Part shown: positions 1 through 6,094 of the stretch, piece after piece
How positions within the stretch are numbered: position 1 is the stretch's first letter
How the letters are laid out: each line of letters starts with the position of its first letter
Source of the DNA: an uncultured Micrococcales bacterium
GTDB taxonomy: Bacteria; Actinomycetota; Actinomycetes; Actinomycetales; Microbacteriaceae
NCBI GenBank assembly: GCA_913062665.1
Contig: CAJXVY010000015.1
Span: 1-7,971 of the forward strand
Length of the DNA stretch: 7,971 nt
Direction: 5' to 3'
Position numbers and translations under genes: made by a program
Notes under the pieces: generated by a model
The model's input: the letters and a program-made list of their open reading frames with translations, nothing else
The model's database searches: none
Told to the model about the DNA's origin: nothing

Positions 1-11
1 CAAGGTTTCTC

Positions 12-32
12 TAAGATTAACAGTGTTATTGT
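12..32 (+). promoter_or_regulatory. Possible -10 elements upstream of ileS
   Basis: Two hexamers fit the actinobacterial -10 pattern TAnnnT: TAAGAT at 12-17, and TATTGT at 27-32, which is preceded by TG one base upstream (24-25) as in an extended -10. Any -35 for the first would lie outside the window, and none is convincing for the second. Either would give a short ileS leader of roughly 15-30 nt. The matches are short and could be chance, so this is a candidate only. Confidence 0.25.
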
Positions 33-52
33 GGCAGATTTAGAAAGTGCAA

Positions 53-3000
53 ATGTACCCAAGGAACAATCAAGACCAATCTGGCATTGAGCCAAGCCCA
101 TCTTTTCCCTCAATTGAGCAAAGAGTTTTAGAGTTTTGGAAACAGGATGACACCTTTCAATCATCCATAGACCAAAGGGCTGAGGAACAGGCAGAGGAGT
201 TTGTTTTTTATGACGGTCCTCCCTTTGCCAATGGTTTGCCGCACTATGGTCACCTACTAACCGGGTATGTAAAAGATTTCGTTCCTCGCTTCCAAACCAT
301 GCTTGGGCACCGAGTGGAAAGGCGATTTGGCTGGGACACCCACGGTCTTCCCGCCGAGGTTGAGGCAGAGCGTCTACTTGGAATTAGCGGACGACCCGAG
401 ATTGAAAACTACGGCGTAAAGAAATTCAACGAATTTTGTAAAACCTCAGTTCTGAAATACACCCAGGACTGGCGAAGCTATGTAACTCGACAGGCTCGTT
501 GGGTGGATTTTGATAATGACTATAAAACTCTCGACAAAAACTACACCGAGAGCGTCCTCTGGGCGTTCAAGGAGCTTCACAACAAGGGGCTGGTTTACGA
601 GGGCTTCAAGGTGTTGGCATATTGCTGGAGATGTGAAACCCCACTTAGCAATCACGAACTGAGAATGGACGACGAGGTTTATCGTCAGCGCCAAGATCAG
701 GCCGTTACCGTCACTTTCCCGGTGACCTCTGAGGGTGAGTTCAAAGATGTGAAACTACTTGCCTGGACCACAACTCCATGGACACTGCCCACCAACTTTG
801 CCTTAGCCGTGGGTCCCGATATCGAATACTCACTGGTGGATGCCAATGGGTCGAGGTATTTGATTGCCTCCAGTTTGAAAGAGCAATACCTGAAGGAATT
901 TGGCGTCGAGTCTGCAGATGAACTCACGGTTGTCAAAACTGTCTCGGGCAGCGACCTAAAGGGTCTTCGCTATCAGCCTATTTTTGATTACTACACCACT
1001 GGTTTTGAGACAGAAAATGCCTGGCAAGTTCTGGTCGGGGATTACGTGAGCGCCGATGAGGGTACGGGTATTGTTCACCAAGCCCCTGCCTACGGTGAGG
1101 ATGACCAGGCACTCTGCAATGAGGCTGGCATTCCAACTTACGTAAGCGTGAACGAGCGTGGCGAATTCAATTCACTAGTAACTGATTTTGAGGGAATGCA
1201 TGTTTTTGATGCAAATAAGCCCATTACTCAAAAGCTAAAAGAGCAGGGCAGTTTACTCCGACAGGCCAGCTACGAGCATCCATATCCGCACTGCTACAGG
1301 TGTAAAAACCCTTTGATCTACAAAGCGGTTTCCAGTTGGTTTGTAGAAACAACGAAGATCAAAGACCGAATGCTTGAGCTAAACCAAGAAATTAACTGGG
1401 TTCCCACTCACACTAAGGATGGTTCATTTGGAAAGTGGTTAGAAAACGTTCGAGACTGGGCAATTAGTCGAAACCGTTTCTGGGGTGCGCCGATACCAGT
1501 ATGGAAATCTGATGACCCCAACTATCCAAGGGTTGATGTTTATGGATCGCTGGAAGAGCTGGAGAAAGACTTCGGGGTCGCACCGAGTGATTTCCATAGA
1601 CCGGAAATTGATGAGCTTGTCAGGCCCAACCCAGATGACCCGACCGGTAAGTCAATGATGCGAAGGGTGCCGGAGGTGCTGGACTGTTGGTTTGAGTCTG
1701 GCTCAATGCCCTTTGCTCAGGTTCACTACCCATTTGAGAATACAGAGTGGTTTGAAACACATTTCCCAGGCGATTTCATCGTGGAGTATGTGGGCCAAAC
1801 CCGAGGTTGGTTCTACACCCTGCACGTATTGGCAACCGCACTATTTGACAAGCCAGCGTTCAAGAATGCGGTCAGTCACGGAATCGTACTTGGCGATGAC
1901 GGTCAAAAAATGAGCAAGTCTCTTCGGAACTATCCAGACGTTCAAGAGGTTTTCGAGCGAGATGGCTCAGATGCCATGCGCTGGTTTCTGATGAGTAGTC
2001 CGATATTGCGTGGTGGAAATCTATCTGTTTCGGAAGCCGGTATTCGAGAAGCCGTTAGACAGTTCATGCTTCCGCTTTGGAACAGCTATTACTTCTTCAC
2101 GCTTTATGCAAACGCCAATAACTACCAGGCAAGCTTCTCCACATCATCTGAGCAAATCTTGGATCGCTATCTTTTCGGAAAACTTAATCAGCTAATCGTT
2201 GAGCTCACTGAAGCATTGGATGGTTTCGATAGTTATCGCGCTACAAATTCACTTCGTGACTTCGGTGAAGTTCTGACCAACTGGTTCATTCGCAGGTCCC
2301 GAGACAGGTTCTGGGAAGGTGATGAGGATGCTCAGGATACTTTGTACACGGTCCTGGAAACTCTCTCTAGACTCTCTGCCCCAATGTTGCCAATGGTATC
2401 GGAGGAGATATGGCAGGGCTTGACCGGTGGGCGTAGTGTTCACCTGACCGATTGGCCAGAGGCTGAGGATTACCCATTCGAGGCCGATTTGGTTGAGTCC
2501 ATGGACGAGATCCGAGAAATTGCAAGTATTGGACTTGCCCTGCGCAAACAGGCTGGCCTGCGTGTTCGGCTCCCGCTTCGTAAGGCAGTTATTGCAAGCA
2601 ATAACGTCGCTGGAATTGAACCCTTCGTGGAGCTAATTCAGGATGAGTTAAACCTAAAGGGTGTGGAGTTGGTGTCAATGAGCGAGGAGACGGCCTCTCG
2701 TTTTGGGCTCGTGAAACAGCTGAATGTCAACGCAAGAGCTCTGGGTCCAAGAATCGGCTCACAGGTGCAGCAGGTTATTTCTGCGAGCAAACAGGGCGAT
2801 TGGTCTGAGAACAGTGGCACTGTGATCGCAGGAGGCATAGAACTGGTTGAGGGAGAGTATGAACTTAAGCTCACAGGCGCTGATGATAACTCAGCGATTG
2901 GCCTGCTGCCGCAGGGCTTCCTGATTTTAGACACCGATTTGGACCAGCAATTGCAGGACGAGGGCTTGGCAAGGGATGCTATTCGCCATATTCAGCAGGC

Positions 3001-3208
3001 TCGAAAAGATGCTGGCTTAGATGTTTCAGACCGTATTGGTTTGAAGCTTTCCGCAACCGATGGAGCGTTGAAGGCTTTGAAAACACACCAGGACTTGGTG
3101 ATGCACGAGACATTGGCAAAGAAGTTTGATATCGCCGAAGCCGACGCAGCAGAGCTTCAGGTTGGTGAGCAGGACTCGATCAGCATTAAGTTGGCGAAGG
3201 TTGACTGA
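53..3208 (+). CDS. ileS: Isoleucyl-tRNA synthetase, eukaryote-like (type 2)
   Basis: Cytoplasmic class I synthetase that charges tRNA-Ile with isoleucine using ATP, with a post-transfer editing domain that removes valine. Seen from the ATG at 53 (1051 aa): the HIGH-class motif HYGH at aa 64-67, GWDTHGLP at 93-100, CWRC at 191-194, the editing-domain motif TTTPWTLPTN at 239-248 with GTGIVHQAP about 90 residues later, CYRC at 414-417, DCWFESGSMPF at 545-554 and KMSKS at 619-623. The all-alpha anticodon-binding region follows. The context GLPHYGH and the length near 1050 aa match the IleRS clade shared with eukaryotes and with mycobacteria and streptomycetes, not the E. coli type. An in-frame GTG at 47 would add two residues. 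The ATG is preferred because AGAAAG at 42-47 is a weak Shine-Dalgarno at a sensible distance and MYP fits family N-termini. The gene overlaps folC by 8 nt. Confidence 0.97.
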   Translation: MYPRNNQDQSGIEPSPSFPSIEQRVLEFWKQDDTFQSSIDQRAEEQAEEFVFYDGPPFANGLPHYGHLLTGYVKDFVPRFQTMLGHRVERRFGWDTHGLPAEVEAERLLGISGRPEIENYGVKKFNEFCKTSVLKYTQDWRSYVTRQARWVDFDNDYKTLDKNYTESVLWAFKELHNKGLVYEGFKVLAYCWRCETPLSNHELRMDDEVYRQRQDQAVTVTFPVTSEGEFKDVKLLAWTTTPWTLPTNFALAVGPDIEYSLVDANGSRYLIASSLKEQYLKEFGVESADELTVVKTVSGSDLKGLRYQPIFDYYTTGFETENAWQVLVGDYVSADEGTGIVHQAPAYGEDDQALCNEAGIPTYVSVNERGEFNSLVTDFEGMHVFDANKPITQKLKEQGSLLRQASYEHPYPHCYRCKNPLIYKAVSSWFVETTKIKDRMLELNQEINWVPTHTKDGSFGKWLENVRDWAISRNRFWGAPIPVWKSDDPNYPRVDVYGSLEELEKDFGVAPSDFHRPEIDELVRPNPDDPTGKSMMRRVPEVLDCWFESGSMPFAQVHYPFENTEWFETHFPGDFIVEYVGQTRGWFYTLHVLATALFDKPAFKNAVSHGIVLGDDGQKMSKSLRNYPDVQEVFERDGSDAMRWFLMSSPILRGGNLSVSEAGIREAVRQFMLPLWNSYYFFTLYANANNYQASFSTSSEQILDRYLFGKLNQLIVELTEALDGFDSYRATNSLRDFGEVLTNWFIRRSRDRFWEGDEDAQDTLYTVLETLSRLSAPMLPMVSEEIWQGLTGGRSVHLTDWPEAEDYPFEADLVESMDEIREIASIGLALRKQAGLRVRLPLRKAVIASNNVAGIEPFVELIQDELNLKGVELVSMSEETASRFGLVKQLNVNARALGPRIGSQVQQVISASKQGDWSENSGTVIAGGIELVEGEYELKLTGADDNSAIGLLPQGFLILDTDLDQQLQDEGLARDAIRHIQQARKDAGLDVSDRIGLKLSATDGALKALKTHQDLVMHETLAKKFDIAEADAAELQVGEQDSISIKLAKVD

Positions 3209-4538
3209 AAGCGCTTTTGACAAGGCTTACACTGAAATCCTTTCTCGAATGGGAGAGGCTAAGCCAACCCCCGATCTTTACCCGATGCAGCTAGCAATTG
3301 AGCTTTTGGGCGACCCCCAAAACGCCTATCCAGTCATCCACCTGAGCGGCACAAATGGCAAGACTTCAACTGCCAGGATTATTGAGCGAATTCTGCGCGA
3401 ACACGGTCTGCGCACCGGAAGGTTCACCTCTCCTCACCTAATAGAAATAACTGAACGCATCTCAATTGATGGGGAACCGTTAGACCAGGATTTATTCGCA
3501 GAGTATTGGGAGCAAATTTCACCGATATTGGAAATAGTTGATTCCAAATTGGAATCAGAGGGCAAGCCACAAATAACTTTTTTTGAGGCCATCACCCTGC
3601 TTGCCTTTCAAGCGTTTGCCGATGCCCCGGTCGATGTAGCAGTTGTTGAGGTGGGCATGGGCGGAGAGTGGGATGCAACAAATGTGGTTAACGCCGAAGT
3701 TGCGGTGTTTTCTCAAATCGGGCTTGATCACACAAAGCAGCTTGGCTCAACTGTCAGCGAGGTCGCCAAAACTAAGTCAGGCATAATCAAGCCAGATTCG
3801 ATTGTGGTGTCGCAAAGGCAAACTGCAGAAGCTGAGTTTCAATTGCGTAGAAAGCTTGCCAAGGGGCAAAGAATTACTTTTGAGGACCAAGACTTCAAGT
3901 TGGACTCTTCTACACCTGAAAACGGCGGATATCGCTTTTCGTGTGAGACGTCCCTGATCGGATATCAAAATTTATTTCTACCCCTCTGTGGAGAGCATCA
4001 GTTGAGCAATGCCATGTTGGCAATAGCTGCCTGTGAGGCATTTCTAGGAGGAGGAGATAAGCCCTTAGGTGAGCCAATTTTGCATGCGGCACTCGCGGAT
4101 GCAACCAGCCCGGGGAGGCTTCAGGTTTTCAGAAAGGAACCTCTGACAATTCTGGACGCAGCTCATAATCCAGCTGGAGCCAAATCGCTGATTGAGGCCT
4201 TACGAGGTTATTTTGGAATTGATCGTTGCATTTTGGTCATGGGGACTATGGCTGACAAAGATTATCCAAAAATGCTTGAAATTCTTAAGCCACTTGTCTC
4301 TCGTTTAGTCATCACTCAAGCAGACTCGGAACGAGCCGTAGAGGGTACGGTTCTTGAAAAAGCTGCCTCCGCCCTGGGGCTTGAAACTGAACTAGTAGAG
4401 GGAAGCGGATTGGCGCTGGAGTATGCAACGGATATAGCCTTGGAGCAGGGTTTGCCGGTTGTCGTTACTGGAAGTGTTGCGCTTCTTGGTGAGATTCTGC
4501 AAAAAGAACGCATGGAGGCTGAGATTGAAGAAGACTAG
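3201..4538 (+). CDS. folC: Folylpolyglutamate synthase / dihydrofolate synthase
   Basis: Cytoplasmic Mur-ligase-family enzyme that adds glutamate to dihydropteroate and/or to folates, using ATP through an acyl-phosphate, which keeps folates in the cell. From the TTG at 3201 (445 aa) I see the P-loop SGTNGKTST at aa 49-57, the FolC signature TSPHL at 76-80, the metal-site stretch VEVGMGGEWDATN at 149-161, LDHT at 175-178, KSGIIK at 192-197 with the lysine usually carbamylated in this fold, DAAHNPAG at 319-326 and TGSVALLGE at 423-431. The length is normal. The start is uncertain. TTG 3201 places FDKAY..ILSRMGEAKP where family homology begins and overlaps the ileS stop (TTGACTGA), which suits re-initiation, but AAGG abuts it with no spacer. 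Alternatives are GTG 3165 (457 aa) and ATG 3249 (429 aa). Its 3' end overlaps the next gene by 14 nt. Bifunctionality is assumed from actinobacterial relatives. Confidence 0.93.
   Translation: MTESAFDKAYTEILSRMGEAKPTPDLYPMQLAIELLGDPQNAYPVIHLSGTNGKTSTARIIERILREHGLRTGRFTSPHLIEITERISIDGEPLDQDLFAEYWEQISPILEIVDSKLESEGKPQITFFEAITLLAFQAFADAPVDVAVVEVGMGGEWDATNVVNAEVAVFSQIGLDHTKQLGSTVSEVAKTKSGIIKPDSIVVSQRQTAEAEFQLRRKLAKGQRITFEDQDFKLDSSTPENGGYRFSCETSLIGYQNLFLPLCGEHQLSNAMLAIAACEAFLGGGDKPLGEPILHAALADATSPGRLQVFRKEPLTILDAAHNPAGAKSLIEALRGYFGIDRCILVMGTMADKDYPKMLEILKPLVSRLVITQADSERAVEGTVLEKAASALGLETELVEGSGLALEYATDIALEQGLPVVVTGSVALLGEILQKERMEAEIEED
4514..4518 (+). promoter_or_regulatory. Ribosome binding site deciding the DUF4233 start
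   Basis: GGAGG lies inside the last codons of folC, exactly six bases before a TTG at 4525. It is the strongest Shine-Dalgarno match in the four-gene block. It picks this TTG over upstream in-frame starts, which would add residues unlike the family's N-terminus. Confidence 0.8.
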
Positions 4539-4896
4539 GTCTACTCAGAGGACCCTGGGTAGCATACTGCTGGTTTTCGAGGCTTTTGTTGTGTTTTTTG
4601 CAACCCTTGTTGCATTCGGACTCGAATTGGGCCCGGCTGAGTGGGTATGGGGAATTGGAATCACAATTTCACTTGTGATGATGCTCACGCCAGCGATCCT
4701 GGGGAAACCAGGTGGCTATATTTTTGGCTCACTGTTGCAGGTCTTGCTGATTGTTAGCGGTTTTTGGATTTGGGGAATGTTCTTTGTAGGTGCGATATTC
4801 GCAGGTCTATGGATTTGGATGATGATTGCCGGAAGAGCAGTCGATAAGGCGAGAGAAAACTACTTCAAGCAGATGGAAAGCGGAGAAAACGAATAA
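4525..4896 (+). CDS. DUF4233 family membrane protein, function unknown
   Basis: A small (123 aa) integral membrane protein. A basic N-terminus (MKKTRSTQR) precedes four hydrophobic segments at about aa 11-31, 40-59, 64-83 and 84-103. The tail (103-123) is charged and probably cytoplasmic by the positive-inside rule. Recognisable family features are the LLVFEAFVV segment with a glutamate inside the first helix, KPGGYIFGSLLQ near the third helix, and FVGAIFAGLW in the last. DUF4233 proteins sit between folC and ndk in many actinobacteria, including Mycobacterium tuberculosis (Rv2446c); no biochemical role is known to me. The TTG start is set by GGAGG six bases upstream, inside folC. The stop overlaps the ndk start in TAATG. 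Position suggests co-expression with folate and nucleotide enzymes, but this does not show function. Confidence 0.85.
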   Translation: MKKTRSTQRTLGSILLVFEAFVVFFATLVAFGLELGPAEWVWGIGITISLVMMLTPAILGKPGGYIFGSLLQVLLIVSGFWIWGMFFVGAIFAGLWIWMMIAGRAVDKARENYFKQMESGENE

Positions 4897-5306
4897 TGCA
4901 GTCAACACTTGTTCTGATCAAACCTGATGGGGTGAAACGCAATCTGATTGGCGAGATTCTAGGGCGCTGCGAGGCCAAGGGGTATGTAATTGAGGATTTG
5001 AAGCTATTTCAGCCATCAAGAAGCCTGCTCGAGGAGCATTACGCCGAGCATCAGGGAAAGCCTTTCTTCGAACCGCTGATTGAATTTATGCTCTCGGGAC
5101 CAACTCTTGCTTGCAAGCTGAGTGGCAGCAGGGTGATCGAGGGTTTTAGGTCAATTGCTGGGACCACTGACCCAACCACGGCTGCCGCGGGAACGATACG
5201 CGGGGATTTAGCGAGAGACTGGGGTTTGAAAGTCCAGCAAAACCTGGTACACGGTTCGGATTCGGAAGAATCAGCCGAGCGCGAGCTCAAACTTTGGTTC
5301 GGCTAG
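4896..5306 (+). CDS. ndk: Nucleoside diphosphate kinase
   Basis: Cytoplasmic enzyme that moves the gamma-phosphate from ATP to other (d)NDPs through a phosphohistidine, balancing NTP and dNTP pools. The 136-aa product is full length for the family. It shows LVLIKPDGV at aa 5-13 with Lys9, the nucleotide-site stretch FRSIAGTTDP at 84-93, TIRGD at 100-104 with Arg102, and the active-site signature NLVHGSDS at 116-123 with catalytic His119, followed by the usual ESAERE. The ATG at 4896 shares its A with the TAA of the preceding gene. A moderate GGAG at 4882-4885 lies ten bases upstream. It is the last gene of the block. Its TAG stop interlocks with the stop of the convergent VKOR gene, and I see no hairpin-plus-T-run terminator after it. 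Confidence 0.97.
   Translation: MQSTLVLIKPDGVKRNLIGEILGRCEAKGYVIEDLKLFQPSRSLLEEHYAEHQGKPFFEPLIEFMLSGPTLACKLSGSRVIEGFRSIAGTTDPTTAAAGTIRGDLARDWGLKVQQNLVHGSDSEESAERELKLWFG
5303..5306. other. Interlocked convergent stop codons in a shared CTAG
   Basis: The palindrome CTAG holds both stops. TAG at 5304-5306 ends ndk on the plus strand, and the complement of CTA at 5303-5305 is TAG, ending the VKOR gene on the minus strand. The two coding regions therefore overlap tail to tail by 4 bp, with no intergenic DNA between them. Confidence 0.9.
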
Positions 5307-5911
5307 AGAAGACTTGGCCACAAGTCCCAGTAGACCACCAAAATAACTAGAGAGATGCCAACATAGGTGGCAACAGTTGCCACCCAATTCCATTCATAAA
5401 TGGCTTCTCCGATGCCAACTGCCTTCTCGCCGAGAGCCCCCTTTGCCGCTACCAGGCCGAGATTCATCCACAACAGGGGGATCATTGCAATCCAGGCAAC
5501 CATGCAATACGGGCAAAGAGACCCAATTACGAAAACACTTTGACTAAAAAGCCACAAAACAAAAACAAAGCCGAGCACATTGCCAACAAGGTATGCATTC
5601 CAAAACCAATTCTTGAATTCAGCCCCGGCAAGAATTGCGAATCCAATCAGGATTGGTGCAAAAAAACTAGCCAAGCCAATCAACGGATTGGGAAATCCAA
5701 AAAGTGACGCTTGCTCAGTGAGCATGACTGATTTGCAGGATATAAAAGGCGAGACGTCACAACCCAGTGTTAACTCCGGGTTCTCTGCAACTCGGATTCG
5801 CTCGATTGTAAGCGCAAGGGAGGCAATCCACCCGACTATTCCAAAGACGATTGAGGCCAACGAGTAGGTAGCTCCTGGCTTCACCGTTTTGGTTTCAATT
5901 AGATTGCTCAC
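5303..5911 (-). CDS. Vitamin K epoxide reductase (VKOR) family protein
   Basis: Inner-membrane quinone-linked oxidoreductase. Actinobacterial VKOR homologues reoxidise a DsbA-like thiol oxidase and pass electrons to menaquinone, replacing DsbB in disulfide formation outside the membrane. The 202-aa product has five hydrophobic segments at about aa 18-36, 77-97, 106-129, 134-156 and 178-196. The loop cysteine pair Cys51 and Cys59 lies in GCDVSPFISCKSVM, and the active-site CPYC at 133-136 sits at the start of a helix, so all four redox cysteines are present. The GTG at 5911 is the first possible start after an in-frame stop; it places a short polar N-terminus before helix 1 but has no clear Shine-Dalgarno. 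The gene is convergent with ndk and divergent from rne. No DsbA-like partner is encoded in the window, so the physiological partner is inferred. Confidence 0.92.
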   Translation of the reverse strand: MSNLIETKTVKPGATYSLASIVFGIVGWIASLALTIERIRVAENPELTLGCDVSPFISCKSVMLTEQASLFGFPNPLIGLASFFAPILIGFAILAGAEFKNWFWNAYLVGNVLGFVFVLWLFSQSVFVIGSLCPYCMVAWIAMIPLLWMNLGLVAAKGALGEKAVGIGEAIYEWNWVATVATYVGISLVILVVYWDLWPSLL

Positions 5912-5941
5912 CGGGTAAGTATCTCATTTCTTTAATGTTGT

Positions 5942-5951
5942 TGATAGGCTA
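5942..5951. promoter_or_regulatory. Candidate divergent promoter core for rne and VKOR
   Basis: TAGGCTA at 5945-5951 reads as a TAnnnT -10 element on both strands: TAGGCT on plus (5945-5950) and TAGCCT on minus (5951-5946). On the plus strand TG at 5942-5943 makes it an extended -10 (TGATAGGCT), which would start rne RNA near 5957 with a leader of about 138 nt. On the minus strand it would start VKOR RNA near 5939, about 28 nt before the GTG. I found no convincing -35 on either side. An alternative plus pair, TTGTTG at 5938 with TAGCCA at 5962, has an 18-nt spacer. Confidence 0.4.
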
Positions 5952-6024
5952 AGGGTAGGTGTAGCCACAGTTGCACCGAAGATTTTTGCGGAATGTTTAG
6001 CCAGATGAAGGGCCACCGTAATTA

Positions 6025-6038
6025 GCGCGAGGACGCGC
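6025..6038 (+). other. GC-rich hairpin in the rne leader
   Basis: GCGCG at 6025-6029 and CGCGC at 6034-6038 can pair fully around an AGGA loop. No T-run follows, so it is not an intrinsic terminator. It lies about 56 nt before the chosen rne start and could be a leader stem, for example one used in feedback on rne mRNA stability. That role is inferred from the behaviour of E. coli rne. Confidence 0.4.
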
Positions 6039-6064
6039 GAGAGTTGAGATTTGACGCCGAGACA

Positions 6065-6091
6065 GGCTGTGGACGAATCGGCACAGGAGCC
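6065..6091 (+). promoter_or_regulatory. rne ribosome binding site inside a potential hairpin
   Basis: AGGAG at 6085-6089 is five bases before the GTG at 6095 and decides the rne start. It lies in the 3' arm of a possible stem: CTGTG (6067-6071) pairs with CACAG (6082-6086). Alternatively TGTG pairs with CACA and GGC (6065-6067) with GCC (6089-6091), leaving GGA bulged. In either form part of the ribosome-binding sequence is paired. The binding site itself is well supported; the hairpin is a hand-drawn prediction. Confidence 0.55.
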
Positions 6092-6094
6092 AAA

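Noticed and set aside
1..52. Ile T-box riboswitch, as found upstream of ileS in other actinobacteria
   Set aside because: The visible upstream bases lack the conserved TGGNACC-type antisequestrator and any stem next to the start; a T-box entirely outside the window cannot be excluded.
3208..3217. 10-bp palindrome AAAGCGCTTT at the ileS/folC junction
   Set aside because: It lies within folC coding sequence, has no loop for an RNA hairpin and no paired copy; expected by chance at this length.
4540..5302. Intrinsic terminator or internal promoter within the DUF4233-ndk region
   Set aside because: No GC-rich hairpin followed by a T-run and no convincing -35/-10 pair seen by eye.
5580..5867. Plus-strand 95-codon open frame inside the VKOR gene
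   Set aside because: It is antisense to a well-supported VKOR sequence, has no family resemblance and no ribosome site; a shadow frame.
6005..6025. Six-codon leader peptide frame starting at ATG 6005 in the rne leader
   Set aside because: No Shine-Dalgarno, no regulatory codon run and no attenuator structure linked to it.
6044..6094. N-terminal extension of RNase E from TTG 6044
   Set aside because: GTG 6095 has AGGAG at five-base spacing and gives a lysine-rich start; the TTG relies on a GAGGA caught in a hairpin loop. Kept only as an alternative.
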